64,000 bases of DNA, taken from positions 72,473-136,472 of the forward strand of contig CAMYOD010000077.1 in the NCBI GenBank assembly GCA_947259975.1, written 5' to 3'. The DNA is from an uncultured Gammaproteobacteria bacterium (lineage in GTDB: Bacteria; Pseudomonadota; Gammaproteobacteria; HyVt-429). The position numbers and the translations under genes are program-made. Below, piece after piece: positions 36,942 to 47,058 of the stretch (position 1 is its first letter; every line of letters begins with the position of its first letter). The notes under the pieces are model-generated. The model ran no database searches. It saw nothing but the letters and a program-made list of their open reading frames with translations, and had not been told where the DNA came from.

Positions 36942-38051
36942 GTGAAGGTTGGGATTATCGTTGGAAATCTGGCCCTTATGGCGGGCGGTGAGCGCGTCGC
37001 GAGCAATATGGCGGATTATTTTGTCGCCAAACTCGATTATGAAGTCGATCTCGTCTCCATAAGTCAGCTGGATAGTCAGCCCGCCTATCGTGTCAACCCG
37101 CGCGTCGGAATAGCGTCTCTTGGAATCAACCTCAGCGGAAAAAGTCTGCTGGCAAAGTTTCTAGCAAAACTCAAATCGGTGTTCGCCATGCGACGCTACC
37201 TGCGCAGTCATTACTATGACGTCGTGCTGGGAACGGGAACCTATCCAAGCCTGCTTATGTGCTTTCAGGGACGGTCGGAGGCCATGTTGGTGGGCTGTGA
37301 ACACCTGTCTTATTCGGCGTGTCCGCTACTGTGGCGAATCATGCGACGAATTATGTACCCCGCACTCGACTGGGTCGTCACGCTCACAATGAGTGATAAG
37401 CCAAATTATCAACGCTTTCACAAGAATGTGCGCGTCATTCCCAATAGCCGCAGCTTCTTTCCTGAGCGCCCTGCTGAACTGGAGAACCCGCGTATTTTGA
37501 CCGTGGGCCGGATCGATTATCAGAAAGGATATGACTTGCTACTCGAAGTAGCCGCTATTGTGTGCACGGCCCGCCCGAATTGGCGCTTTCGAATCATCGG
37601 GGACGGGCCGCTTGCTGATGAAATCAAACGTAGCACGGAGGAGCGTGGGTTATCCGATGCAATTGAGTTCTGTGACGTGTCGAGTGAAATCCAAAAAGAA
37701 TATTTGTGTGCGTCGCTCTATTTGATGACGTCACGTTTTGAAGGCCTCCCCATGGTCCTGCTTGAGGCTCAAGCGTGCGGGTTGCCAATAGTGAGCTTTG
37801 ACTGCCCGACGGGACCCTCGGATATAGTCACCGAGGGAGTAGACGGTTATCTGATTGAGCCATTTGATTGTGATGCAATGGCAGAGCACGTAACCCGGTT
37901 GATTGACGATCAAGACCGTAGGACGCGATTCGGACGTGCAGCACGCACAAATTCGGATCGTTTCGCTGAAAAACAAGTGTATGCGGCATGGCAGGATCTA
38001 TTCGAACAACGGCCGAAGATCTCCGCGTCAGCTGTCAGACCCATTGTGTAA
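36942..38051 (+). CDS. Glycosyltransferase family 4
   Basis: 369 aa GT-B. NLALMAGGERVASNMADYF at the N-terminus, VGRIDYQKGYDLLLEV at the start of the donor half, and the retaining-GT4 E-x7-E in SRFEGLPMVLLEAQACGLPIV are all present. GTG start at 36942, 12 nt after rfbG. Donor sugar unknown; proximity to rfbG may hint at a CDP-sugar. Confidence 0.9.
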   Translation: MKVGIIVGNLALMAGGERVASNMADYFVAKLDYEVDLVSISQLDSQPAYRVNPRVGIASLGINLSGKSLLAKFLAKLKSVFAMRRYLRSHYYDVVLGTGTYPSLLMCFQGRSEAMLVGCEHLSYSACPLLWRIMRRIMYPALDWVVTLTMSDKPNYQRFHKNVRVIPNSRSFFPERPAELENPRILTVGRIDYQKGYDLLLEVAAIVCTARPNWRFRIIGDGPLADEIKRSTEERGLSDAIEFCDVSSEIQKEYLCASLYLMTSRFEGLPMVLLEAQACGLPIVSFDCPTGPSDIVTEGVDGYLIEPFDCDAMAEHVTRLIDDQDRRTRFGRAARTNSDRFAEKQVYAAWQDLFEQRPKISASAVRPIV

Positions 38052-38093
38052 TTACCTTAACTAGCCATCTGTTACGAGACGACGTCTGTCGGA

Positions 38094-39221
38094 ATGCGAA
38101 TCGGGCTCAACCTTTTAGCCGTTCGGAGCCAACACCAAGTCGGTGTCGATCAGTTTGTGCGCAATGTCGTTGGAAACCTTCAACTACCCGACGATGCTGA
38201 GATCACGGTAGCGCTGCGTCGGACGGTGGCACTCGAAAACGCCCTTGGAGATGATTTCAGTCGGCACAATAGAAATATCCGCCTTTCACGTTGGTCGGTG
38301 GGACCCACACCAATGCGCATATTGATCGAAATGTTTATTTTACCGCTACGGCTTTTCAATGATGACATCATACTGTCAATAAACAACTTCGGTCCAGTGT
38401 TCGGAAAGCGTCTACAGAAGCGAGTCGTCGTTGTGCACGATGTCTGGTTCTTGTCCGACGCATATGATGGAAGCAAGGTGCTTGCGGGGCTATTTCACCT
38501 CCTGTTGCGTATACAGCAGCGCGTGGCACAAAAAGTAGTGACGGTTTCAGAATTCTCGCGACGCGCACTAGTGAGCTGCATGCGCATTAGAGGCGCGGAC
38601 GTCACGGTGGTAGGTAACTGCCTGCCGACGTCCGATGCCGTAAACCACGCGCACAGTGCACTCGTGAATGCTGATGAGGCCGCTTGTGGTAATAGTCCAT
38701 ATTTTCTATTAATCGGTTCCGATCGTGGGAACAAGAATATCGAGCGCGCAGTGGCAGCCTATGCACATTATTGCGGGAGCACAGACGAGGCAATTCAGCT
38801 GGTGGTTGTGGGAACGTATGGTGACGATTTTGTTGGCAAGTTGAGACAAAAGTATTCCGAGATCTTCGATAAGGGACTACGGATAGAAGGTTATGTGACT
38901 CGCGAGGAGTTTAAGGATCTTCTACGTGGGTCGACGGCAGTGGTGTTTCCGTCACTCTATGAAGGTTATGGAATACCCGTGGCCGAGGCGCTCGCCAACG
39001 GGAAATTTGTTCTTGTGTCGCGAGGCACAGTATGTGAGGAACTCGCGGGCGAGATGGGGGTCGTAGTCGATGGTCATGACGTTACTTCTATTGCGCAGGG
39101 CCTAGAAAAGTTGCAGCAGTGTGCGTCACACAAAGCACTGCCAAAAATCCATAGGCGGGTTACCGACTTTTTCGACTGTGCGGCTCGAGCGCGCACATTG
39201 GCGCAAACGCTAATGTCCTGA
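38094..39221 (+). CDS. Glycosyltransferase family 4
   Basis: 375 aa GT-B, WbaZ/WcaI-like. RKVVTVSEFSRR-type segment (KVVTVSEFSRRALVS), GSDRGNKNIERAVAAY and the donor motif SLYEGYGIPVAEALANGKFVL are seen. The N-terminus RIGLNLLAVRSQHQVGVDQFVRN is typical for mannosyl- or rhamnosyl-type GT4 enzymes. Cytosolic, likely membrane-associated. Confidence 0.9.
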   Translation: MRIGLNLLAVRSQHQVGVDQFVRNVVGNLQLPDDAEITVALRRTVALENALGDDFSRHNRNIRLSRWSVGPTPMRILIEMFILPLRLFNDDIILSINNFGPVFGKRLQKRVVVVHDVWFLSDAYDGSKVLAGLFHLLLRIQQRVAQKVVTVSEFSRRALVSCMRIRGADVTVVGNCLPTSDAVNHAHSALVNADEAACGNSPYFLLIGSDRGNKNIERAVAAYAHYCGSTDEAIQLVVVGTYGDDFVGKLRQKYSEIFDKGLRIEGYVTREEFKDLLRGSTAVVFPSLYEGYGIPVAEALANGKFVLVSRGTVCEELAGEMGVVVDGHDVTSIAQGLEKLQQCASHKALPKIHRRVTDFFDCAARARTLAQTLMS

Positions 39222-39235
39222 GGAACAAGTCGCCC

Positions 39236-40072
39236 ATGCCATTCTCTGTGCTTATGTCGATATACAGCAAGAGCAGGCCAGATGATCTGTCCGCCTGTCT
39301 TGAGAGTATTGCGATGCAGTCGCTGCAACCAGCCGAAGTAGTCATAATTTACGACGGACCGGTGGCGACGGAGACGGATGCCTGTGTCAACGACTATGCC
39401 AGCCGTCTACCTATAAAGACCATCATATTCTCGGAGAATCGTGGCCTTGGCGCGGCGTTACGAGACGGCATAGAGCACTGTGAGAACGAAATCATTGCAC
39501 GCATGGATACGGACTGCGTGTGTTGCCCGGGACGATTCGAGAAGCAACACGCTTTAATTACGAGCCATAATGACGTGAGTGTAATCGGCGGTATTATCCG
39601 CGAGCACCTAGAAGATCAAACAGAACGACAGGTAGTTGAGAGACAGTTGCCGGAATCGTCGAGCGCGATTGCGCGTTGGGCGCGATATCGCAATCCATTG
39701 AATCATCCCACCGTCATGTACCGCAAACAAGCAGTCCTGGAGGCGGGCAATTATGTTCCGATCGACCTCTTTGAAGACTATTATCTCTGGGCACGCATGC
39801 TCACTGCGGGCTTCAAATTCTTGAATTTGCCCGTGGTGCTGGTGGAGACGACCGTCGACGACGCGTTCTTTAGGCGCCGTGCCGGATGGTCCTACCTTTG
39901 CGTGGAACTTCGCCTTGCGCAATTGCTTCGGCGCGCCGGCTTCCATAATCTCTGGGATACGTTGCGCTTCGTGGTGACACGTGCGCCAACGCGACTTATG
40001 CCGCGATCGGCGCTCGCCTGGCTTTATCGTTATTCATTACGCAAACAGTCGACTGCAATTGTGCGGCCATGA
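39236..40072 (+). CDS. Glycosyltransferase family 2
   Basis: 278 aa GT-A. SVLMSIYSKSRPDDLSACLESI, YDGPV and the metal site DTD in ARMDTDCVC are intact, and NHPTVMYRKQAV with FEDYYLWARM form the acceptor region. It resembles amylovoran/EpsE-type enzymes. It comes before the polymerase candidate and probably adds a repeat-unit sugar. Confidence 0.9.
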   Translation: MPFSVLMSIYSKSRPDDLSACLESIAMQSLQPAEVVIIYDGPVATETDACVNDYASRLPIKTIIFSENRGLGAALRDGIEHCENEIIARMDTDCVCCPGRFEKQHALITSHNDVSVIGGIIREHLEDQTERQVVERQLPESSSAIARWARYRNPLNHPTVMYRKQAVLEAGNYVPIDLFEDYYLWARMLTAGFKFLNLPVVLVETTVDDAFFRRRAGWSYLCVELRLAQLLRRAGFHNLWDTLRFVVTRAPTRLMPRSALAWLYRYSLRKQSTAIVRP

Positions 40073-40125
40073 ATGTGTTTGTTGCGTCGAATCGGCCCCA
40101 GTCGATTGGTATGTAGGCTCGAATC

Positions 40126-41157
40126 ATGATCGCCGCGCATGATATGGCGTTTTACTTGTTTCTCGTGCAGGGCGTAGCCATGGTGGTAACCGTTTATTCG
40201 CCACAATCACCCGCGTTATTACGCCGCGCGCTGCTGGCGCAAGTCGCCTTGATCGCTGTGTTTTGGTTTGTCTGGAGTGGTTACTCAAGGGATGCGTGGC
40301 GATATCTTTCCGCGTTTGACGGTAATCCTCTCAGTTTCGAGGAAGAACATCTCTTTTGGTTGGCGGGCCATGGCCTGAGTCGTGTATTTCCGGACCCATG
40401 GTCATTGAAGATCCTAACCGTCGTGGGCGCGCTGATCTTCTGTGCTGCATTGGTGACATTCTTTCGCGGCAAGTCGCACGAGTACCCGATCATTGGTCTT
40501 TATGTCGCACTTCTGGTGCCGGGTTTTATTTTGTTGTTTGGAAACACCTTGCGACAGGGCATGGCCGCCGCAATGGTCCTCTTAGGGATGAACCTTTTAT
40601 TTGCAAGTAGATATGCATTATTCGCGTTAAGCGTGATTGTGGCGTTCCTCGTTCATCAGACGGCGTTAATTCTCGCGGCGGCGATCCTGATGGGTAGGTA
40701 TTTTACGGTGTGGGCGAAGTATCTTCTTCTATTGGCGCCCTTCGTTAGTTATCTCGCCGCATATGGGTTGAGTTTGGCGGGGGAAGATCTGGGCGCCATC
40801 ATTCGATACTCAGATCGAACCGAAGGCGTTTTCCATTTCGAAAAATTTCTGGTCAGCTATTTGCTTGCATGGCTGGTGGTTATCATGGGGCAAAAAGGAG
40901 AGGGACCGTGGGCATGGCTTTATGCGGCCTATGTATATATGGTTGCGATCAGCGCCTGTTTTCTAAAGTACGAAGTGCCGTTTGAGCGTTTACTTCTATA
41001 CTCGGACATGTTGTTGCCCTTCGTCATACCAGCGCTGGCCCTACCCTGGCTGAGCTCCAGAAGAGCAAAAGGTATTGGGTTCGCGGCCGGAATGCTGGCC
41101 GGGCTTGTATTGTGGACTCACCCATCTGTTGTCACCGCGCTCGGTTATGCGGTCTAG
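40126..41157 (+). CDS. EpsG-type O-antigen/EPS polymerase candidate
   Basis: 343 aa with about 9-10 hydrophobic segments. EpsG-family marks: SGYSRDAWRYLSAF near the N-terminus, NTLRQGMAAAMVLLG and LVHQTALILAAAIL in the middle (Arg-Gln and His-Thr pairs between helices). EpsG proteins are Wzy-like polymerases joining lipid-linked repeats in the periplasm. It supports a Wzy-dependent route, in contrast with Wzm/Wzt at 47059-49228. Confidence 0.75.
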   Translation: MIAAHDMAFYLFLVQGVAMVVTVYSPQSPALLRRALLAQVALIAVFWFVWSGYSRDAWRYLSAFDGNPLSFEEEHLFWLAGHGLSRVFPDPWSLKILTVVGALIFCAALVTFFRGKSHEYPIIGLYVALLVPGFILLFGNTLRQGMAAAMVLLGMNLLFASRYALFALSVIVAFLVHQTALILAAAILMGRYFTVWAKYLLLLAPFVSYLAAYGLSLAGEDLGAIIRYSDRTEGVFHFEKFLVSYLLAWLVVIMGQKGEGPWAWLYAAYVYMVAISACFLKYEVPFERLLLYSDMLLPFVIPALALPWLSSRRAKGIGFAAGMLAGLVLWTHPSVVTALGYAV

Positions 41158-41208
41158 ACGGCCTATGAGCGGGAGGCCAGGTCTCTCCTGGTTTATGGCG
41201 TCCGACCA

Positions 41209-42306
41209 ATGAATGCCGACCATCGGCAGTCAGTTTACGATCCCCAAACCTGGATTTTGATCGGTCTCGTCATTGGGGCGTTGATCGTGGCCGCCTGGCG
41301 CTGGAATCATCCTCCATTATCACCGCGATTCGAAATTCGGCTTGCTAAGGCGGAAACCAGTCTGAGTCTCGGCGACGCGCGTGGGGCAGCCCATGCTTTT
41401 CGTTACGCTTTAACGCTAGATGAGACCAACGCCGCGGTTAGTATTCGATCACAGATTGCACACGTTCTCTATTATGTTCGTAAATATCCTACGGATACGA
41501 TGCTGGCGCTCGGAGTGAGGCAGCTAGAACGAATTCGCGAGCAGGATCCGCGTGCGATGGCAGCCCTTGGTAGTCTGATGGCCCGCAATCATCGCGAGAG
41601 TGAAGCAATTTCGGTGCTGCGGCGTGCCATAGAACGGTGGCCTGAAGCCGCGTTTGCACGCTGCGAGTTGCTCGCGAGTCTTTGGGCTGTGGGAGAGATT
41701 CGTGAAGCACAGGAGGTGTTCGCGCAGGCACTGAGGCAGGACCCTGGGCTGGAGTGTTTTGTGACGCCAAGTCGCGTCGGCCCGAACGATGCGATAGAGC
41801 GGCGAGAAATCGTACTCGCCTACGAGGCACTTCGACGCGCTCATCCTAGCGCCCTGAGTCTTATCGTTAGAACGGCTCAGGCGAACATTCAGGCGGGCGA
41901 CTTGGGTGCTGCGATCGACGCTCAAAGAGAACTTGTCCGCGAGCTTGAAAAACTGAATGAGAGAGAGGATGAGAATCACAGGGTTTGGTTTTTTGACACA
42001 CGGAGTGGCACCGTTTTCCTGAATTCTGTGCCCAGCAAGAAGGCGTATGCGGCGTATACTTTATCCTGGCTATACTTCCTGCACGGGGATTCGCTCGCAG
42101 CTAAGAAAGTAGTTTACCCAAACACGGACCGTCGAACATTAAAACGTGCGCGAAATCTGGTTGCCCATGATCTCGCGACGCTCACCGACTATCAACCTAT
42201 GTGGCGAGAGAGGGTCGGGCAGTACCGACAACAATTTCGAATTCCCCGTATATCCCGCGCGCGACCCATCGCGCCGGAGTGGTTGCGACAAAAGCTCGCG
42301 AACTGA
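41209..42306 (+). CDS. Membrane-anchored TPR protein
   Basis: 365 aa. One N-terminal membrane helix (WILIGLVIGALIVAAW), then helical repeats of TPR type (e.g. AALGSLMARNHRESEAISVLRRAIERWP, FARCELLASLWAVGEIREAQEVFAQALRQDP). The rest is soluble, side not certain. It may organise the polymerase or export machinery encoded on both sides. No enzyme motif is seen. Confidence 0.7.
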   Translation: MNADHRQSVYDPQTWILIGLVIGALIVAAWRWNHPPLSPRFEIRLAKAETSLSLGDARGAAHAFRYALTLDETNAAVSIRSQIAHVLYYVRKYPTDTMLALGVRQLERIREQDPRAMAALGSLMARNHRESEAISVLRRAIERWPEAAFARCELLASLWAVGEIREAQEVFAQALRQDPGLECFVTPSRVGPNDAIERREIVLAYEALRRAHPSALSLIVRTAQANIQAGDLGAAIDAQRELVRELEKLNEREDENHRVWFFDTRSGTVFLNSVPSKKAYAAYTLSWLYFLHGDSLAAKKVVYPNTDRRTLKRARNLVAHDLATLTDYQPMWRERVGQYRQQFRIPRISRARPIAPEWLRQKLAN

Positions 42307-42348
42307 TCACGCCCGAAAGTAGAGTCGAGCACGCCGAGACCTCCCTCA

Positions 42349-44283
42349 ATGACGAGCTTTTTAGCCTTAGTGATTTATACTGGGTACCTATTCTTACCGG
42401 GTTGGGTGATCATCTGGCTGGCGGGCTGTCGTCGCCACCTTTACCTGTTGTCCTACTCGCTCAGTTTTACACTACTTATATTGACGCAGGTTCCACTGCG
42501 CCTCGGCGGCGGAGACGTATTAGTCTGGGCGATTGGATATCATTGCACGGTTGCGCTAATTATCGGGGCGCTCATGATGCGCCGTAGACTAGCCGCGCGA
42601 TCCGTTGTTGTTGGGGCTGCCTCGACAATGCATCTTAAACAACATTCCAAGATCGTGGCGGTGTTTGTTCTCAGCCTATTGGCGTATGCTGGTTACCATA
42701 TCGCCGTCGGTGGTTATGCCGAGGTTCCGGCAGATATCTTCAATCATCTAGTACGTACCAATTGGGAATTCCTCACCATCGAGCGTGGTGGATTGCTTGA
42801 TTATGGAGTCTCTTTGGCGGGTGTCAGTAACCGCGGATTGGCGCATAGCCTCCACGCACTCGTGGCAGCCGCCGTCGGTGTTTTTCCGTACGAGATTCTG
42901 ACCACTGTCACCCTGATAACGTCGGCAATATTTCTTGGCAGCATTTTCTGGTTTTCGTGTTGGCTATTTGCGTCCGAGCGTGTTGCAGTATCCGGGAAGA
43001 TTATGTTGTCAGTTCTTGCGCTCTTATTTACTGCGGCATGGATGGGAATAAACGTGTTTTCATTCATAAGATATTACGCTTACGCGCCCGTAATGCTAAA
43101 CATGATCCTGTTCTTCACCGTTATAACGTTGGTTGTCGATTATTTACGCAGGCCGTCGGCATCGATACTGAATTTAGTCGGCGCATCTATGTTCACTATC
43201 ACCATGTTTCTGGTGCATATTCAAGAAGCCATTTTTGCAGTGGTGTTCGTCGGCTTGATACTGCTCTACGCGGCATGGCGGGACTTAAAAAGGCGCAAAT
43301 CACCGGCCGTCAATACTGCTGTGTCGATACGCGTGCGTATCTTGGGCGCATTGACGCTTGTAGCGGGTGTACCGTTGGTGTGGTACTCGCTTTCTCAGCG
43401 TGCGGCGAACGAGGCCAGGGTCCCAATGTTGATCGAACTCAAAAAGATATTTCCGTTTGTGGACAATTTATACATTCTCAATCCGTGGTTTCAGTTCTAC
43501 CAGGTATTGGCGCTTTTCGGTGTAATGGTCTACCTCTACTATTTCTATGCCCACAGACGATTCGCAAATAATTACTTTATTACCGTGGGCATGTGGCTGC
43601 CGCTTTTGACGGTATTTAATCCACTATTCGTTGAATTATATTTGCGCTATGCAACATCGATTACACTGTGGCGTTTACTTTTTGTCGTTCCATTGGCCTT
43701 TGTAGCAGCACATTGGGTGGTGTGTATATGGAATCTTATTCGTGATCAACGTGCACTATATCTGCGGGCAGCCGCAACCGCGCTATTGGCGGCGATATTC
43801 ATGTCGCTGCTTCCATTTGAAACGCGATACCTGCATAACCAGTACAGTCGCCACCATACGCTCGCGACTTTGGCGCCGTCACAGACCCATGCGTGGATTG
43901 ACGACGTGATCCAGTACCTCAATACCGTCGATCAAGAACACATCATTACCGACCCCGTCACATCGTACGTTTTACGAGCGACCACGCGGCACGGCCTGCC
44001 GGGGCGAAAGTTCCGCGTCGGTGCGTCGGGTTACGATCTGCGCACGGGCGGGAATACAATTACACAATCATTGAGCAAACATAAGCAGGGGCTGATTGTC
44101 GTTAATCGTCGCAACGGCCCGGCGAGTCGTAACGGCGAAATCTCAAGACATTGGCCGGCCGATGTCCTCAAGGTGACACAGTGGTATACGCATGACTTGG
44201 AAGCGCAGTTGGCGGCGCATGCAGATCGCTTTGTGAAAATTTGGGAGCAAAACGACGTTACGATCTTCAGGATCCAGTCCTAG
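42349..44283 (+). CDS. Large polytopic membrane protein, GT-C-like
   Basis: 644 aa. About 11-13 membrane segments fill residues 1-500; a soluble tail of ~130 residues follows (from the HHTLATLAPSQTHAWIDDV region). The early loop PADIFNHLVRTNWE, with an acidic residue after the first helices, is reminiscent of GT-C lipid-linked sugar transferases. No family is recognised. A periplasmic side-branch transferase or an unusual ligase are options. Confidence 0.6.
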   Translation: MTSFLALVIYTGYLFLPGWVIIWLAGCRRHLYLLSYSLSFTLLILTQVPLRLGGGDVLVWAIGYHCTVALIIGALMMRRRLAARSVVVGAASTMHLKQHSKIVAVFVLSLLAYAGYHIAVGGYAEVPADIFNHLVRTNWEFLTIERGGLLDYGVSLAGVSNRGLAHSLHALVAAAVGVFPYEILTTVTLITSAIFLGSIFWFSCWLFASERVAVSGKIMLSVLALLFTAAWMGINVFSFIRYYAYAPVMLNMILFFTVITLVVDYLRRPSASILNLVGASMFTITMFLVHIQEAIFAVVFVGLILLYAAWRDLKRRKSPAVNTAVSIRVRILGALTLVAGVPLVWYSLSQRAANEARVPMLIELKKIFPFVDNLYILNPWFQFYQVLALFGVMVYLYYFYAHRRFANNYFITVGMWLPLLTVFNPLFVELYLRYATSITLWRLLFVVPLAFVAAHWVVCIWNLIRDQRALYLRAAATALLAAIFMSLLPFETRYLHNQYSRHHTLATLAPSQTHAWIDDVIQYLNTVDQEHIITDPVTSYVLRATTRHGLPGRKFRVGASGYDLRTGGNTITQSLSKHKQGLIVVNRRNGPASRNGEISRHWPADVLKVTQWYTHDLEAQLAAHADRFVKIWEQNDVTIFRIQS

Positions 44284-44334
44284 GAGCAAGGTCGGTATGG
44301 CGAACATGGTTTTAGGCGCATTGGAGTTGATAGA

Positions 44335-45006
44335 ATGTCTATGAGTGAGTCCAATAAAGATTCGATTGATCGTCCCGCGGGTAGCAATACTGTTTGGCAT
44401 CATGCATCGGTAACTCGCGAGCGGCGCGAGGCACTTAATGGGCATCGTGCTGCGGTGGTCTGGTTTACGGGACTTTCTGGATCAGGTAAGTCGACATTGG
44501 CGCACTCGGTCGAAGAGGAATTGCATCGACTGGGTTGTCGAACGTATGTATTCGACGGTGACAATGTGCGTCATGGATTGTGCGGCGATCTTGCCTTCTC
44601 TGCAGCGGACCGTACGGAAAATATCCGTCGCATCGGGGAGATGGCCCGATTGTTCGTAGATGCGGGCGTAATCGGGCTGACCGCATTTATTTCTCCGTTT
44701 GGGGTTGATCGTCGCTTCGTCCGGGATCTGGTCGGCGCGGACAGCTTTCTCGAGGTTTATTGCAAGTGCGCCATCGAGGTCTGCGAGGCGCGCGATGTGA
44801 AGGGGTTGTATAAACGGGCGCGCGCCGGGGAAATCAAGGAGTTCACGGGCATTTCTTCTCCCTACGAAGAACCTGAGCAGCCGGAGCTCGTGGTGGACAC
44901 AGGCGCCGAATCCCTTGAGCGCTGTGTCGCCAAGGTTGTCGCGCTACTAATCGACCGTGGAATCGTGCAACGCGACAAGGTGATGGAAAAAGAAGGCAGC
45001 ACGTAA
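44335..45006 (+). CDS. cysC: Adenylylsulfate (APS) kinase
   Basis: 223 aa. Converts APS to PAPS, the sulfate donor. Walker [10 protein letters not shown] at 46-54, [16 protein letters not shown], and [14 protein letters not shown] plus [30 protein letters not shown] give a full APS kinase; [14 protein letters not shown] closes it. The N-terminal ~15 residues are extra. No ATP sulfurylase is nearby, so APS must come from elsewhere. A PAPS-using sulfotransferase lies 4.3 kb downstream. Confidence 0.95.
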   Translation: MSMSESNKDSIDRPAGSNTVWHHASVTRERREALNGHRAAVVWFTGLSGSGKSTLAHSVEEELHRLGCRTYVFDGDNVRHGLCGDLAFSAADRTENIRRIGEMARLFVDAGVIGLTAFISPFGVDRRFVRDLVGADSFLEVYCKCAIEVCEARDVKGLYKRARAGEIKEFTGISSPYEEPEQPELVVDTGAESLERCVAKVVALLIDRGIVQRDKVMEKEGST

Positions 45007-45057
45007 CGTTGGTGCGCAGGTTGACTCGCACCGAGGCCAATTTTAACTTGTATATCT

Positions 45058-45062
45058 GGAGG
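45058..45062 (+). promoter_or_regulatory. Shine-Dalgarno deciding the rfbB start
   Basis: GGAGG lies 5 nt before TTG at 45068, supporting that rare start; the next codons [12 protein letters not shown] match the family N-terminus. Confidence 0.75.
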
Positions 45063-45067
45063 CGATT

Positions 45068-46126
45068 TTGCGTATTGTTGTAACTGGCGGGGCGGGATTT
45101 ATTGGATCGGCCCTGATCCGATTCCTTTTGCGTGAGACTGACGCAACGGTCGTCAATGTGGATAAACTGACCTATGCGGGCAATCTTGAATCACTGGATA
45201 GCGTGTCCGGGTTACCGGGATACTCTTTCGAGCAGGTAGATATATGTGACGCAGATGCCATGGCGCGGATCTTCCATGACTATCAACCGAGCGCAGTTAT
45301 GCATCTGGCGGCCGAGTCACACGTCGACCGATCAATCGACGGGCCGGCACAGTTTATCGAAACGAATCTGGTAGGCACGTATACATTGCTGGAGTCAGCC
45401 CGTAAATATTGGGACGCCGTTAAGGCCGACGGTCGACAGTTTCGCTTTCTCCATGTCTCTACCGATGAAGTCTACGGAACACTTGGCGAGGATGGGCTTT
45501 TTACTGAGGAGACGAATTACAAGCCGAATTCGCCTTATTCGGCCAGCAAGGCAGGGTCTGATCATCTTGTGCGCGCGTGGCACCATACTTACGGATTCCC
45601 CGTGGTCACGTCGAATTGCTCGAACAACTATGGCCCTTACCAGTTTCCGGAAAAACTCATCCCGGTAGTAATTCTGAACGCACTTGCCGGTCGGCCAATC
45701 CCGGTGTATGGCGAAGGTAAGAACATTCGCGACTGGTTGTACGTAGATGATCACGCCCGCGCCCTGTACACGGTTATGACCGAGGGCAGGGAGGGTGAGA
45801 CCTATAATATCGGTGGCCATAATGAGAAGACTAATCTCGAGGTAGTTCAGACAATCTGCGAGATTCTCGATGCTATGACTCCGTCGGAGACCTTAGACAG
45901 CTATAAATCCTTGATCACATTTGTGGCTGACCGACCGGGGCACGATCAGCGCTACGCGATCGACGCAAGCAAAATCGAGCATGAGCTTGGCTGGGTACCG
46001 GCGGAAAGTTTCGATTCCGGACTCCAGAAGACGGTGCGCTGGTATCTGGACAATCAAGACTGGTGTAACCGGGTTGTGGACGGCAGTTATCGTGGTGAGC
46101 GGCTAGGATTGGGGGGCACGTCATGA
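45068..46126 (+). CDS. rfbB: dTDP-glucose 4,6-dehydratase
   Basis: 352 aa [61 protein letters not shown] and [17 protein letters not shown] are diagnostic. It makes dTDP-4-keto-6-deoxyglucose. Starts with TTG. rfbA follows with ATGA overlap, but rfbC and rfbD are not here; the RmlC-like cupin at 16262 is distant. The end sugar may be L-rhamnose, if rfbCD are elsewhere, or another 6-deoxyhexose. Confidence 0.96.
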   Translation: MRIVVTGGAGFIGSALIRFLLRETDATVVNVDKLTYAGNLESLDSVSGLPGYSFEQVDICDADAMARIFHDYQPSAVMHLAAESHVDRSIDGPAQFIETNLVGTYTLLESARKYWDAVKADGRQFRFLHVSTDEVYGTLGEDGLFTEETNYKPNSPYSASKAGSDHLVRAWHHTYGFPVVTSNCSNNYGPYQFPEKLIPVVILNALAGRPIPVYGEGKNIRDWLYVDDHARALYTVMTEGREGETYNIGGHNEKTNLEVVQTICEILDAMTPSETLDSYKSLITFVADRPGHDQRYAIDASKIEHELGWVPAESFDSGLQKTVRWYLDNQDWCNRVVDGSYRGERLGLGGTS

Positions 46127-46998
46127 AAGGTATCATCCTGGCAGGCGGTGCCGGCACACGGTTGCATCCGGTTACCCAGGTAACCTCCAAGCAGCTTTTG
46201 CCGGTGTATGACAAGCCGATGATTTATTATCCGCTATCGACATTAATGCTGGCAGGTATTCGGGATGTTCTCGTAATTTCTACACCGGAAGATACGCCGC
46301 GATTCGAGTCACTTCTGCAAGACGGCAGCCAGTGGGGAATGAACATCAGCTATGCCGTGCAACCCACTCCGGGCGGCCTGGCGCAGGCTTTTTTGATCGG
46401 CGAGGAGTTTATTGAGAACGCGCCCTGTGCATTGGTGTTGGGCGACAATATTTTTCATGGACACGATTTCTCCAATATTGTCCAACGCGCGGCCACTCGG
46501 ACCGAAGGTGCCACCGTGCTGGCCTACCCGGTCCACGATCCGGAACGATACGGGGTCGTCGAGTTCGATGCGGATGGTCGGGTCCTTAGCCTCGAGGAGA
46601 AGCCACAGAAGCCCAAGTCACGATATGCGGTCACGGGGCTATATTTTTACGATCATAAAGTCTGTGAGCTTGCGCATACTCTGAAGCCATCGCATCGCGG
46701 TGAGCTCGAAATTACCGACCTGAATCGCTTGTACCTCGAGGCGGGCGAACTCGCAGTGGAACTGCTTGGTCGCGGCATGGCATGGCTGGATACCGGTACA
46801 CATGAATCACTGCTCGAAGCATCCACGTTTATTGAGACCATCGAGCGGCGCCAGGGTTTGAAGGTGTGCTGCCCCGAGGAGATCGCCTACCGTATGGGCT
46901 ATATCGACCGTGACGCGCTGGCGGCGTTGGCACAAAAATTCAGCAAGAATGGCTACGGCCGCTATCTGCAGGAGCTCCTGGATCAACAGGTCTTCTAA
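46123..46998 (+). CDS. rfbA: Glucose-1-phosphate thymidylyltransferase
   Basis: 291 aa. [20 protein letters not shown] and [21 protein letters not shown] give the dTTP-binding site, and [23 protein letters not shown] and [14 protein letters not shown] complete the family pattern. It makes dTDP-glucose for rfbB upstream, with which it overlaps by 4 bp. Normal length. Confidence 0.97.
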   Translation: MKGIILAGGAGTRLHPVTQVTSKQLLPVYDKPMIYYPLSTLMLAGIRDVLVISTPEDTPRFESLLQDGSQWGMNISYAVQPTPGGLAQAFLIGEEFIENAPCALVLGDNIFHGHDFSNIVQRAATRTEGATVLAYPVHDPERYGVVEFDADGRVLSLEEKPQKPKSRYAVTGLYFYDHKVCELAHTLKPSHRGELEITDLNRLYLEAGELAVELLGRGMAWLDTGTHESLLEASTFIETIERRQGLKVCCPEEIAYRMGYIDRDALAALAQKFSKNGYGRYLQELLDQQVF

Positions 46999-47058
46999 CT
47001 GTTCAAGCAGCCTCCACTCGTACTGGCCACCACGTGAACCGTCCAGGCGGGACCGTGC

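Noticed and set aside
41177..41191. CCAGG-TCTCT-CCTGG hairpin followed by TTT after the EpsG-type gene
   Set aside because: Stem of 5 bp and only three T; too weak to call a terminator.
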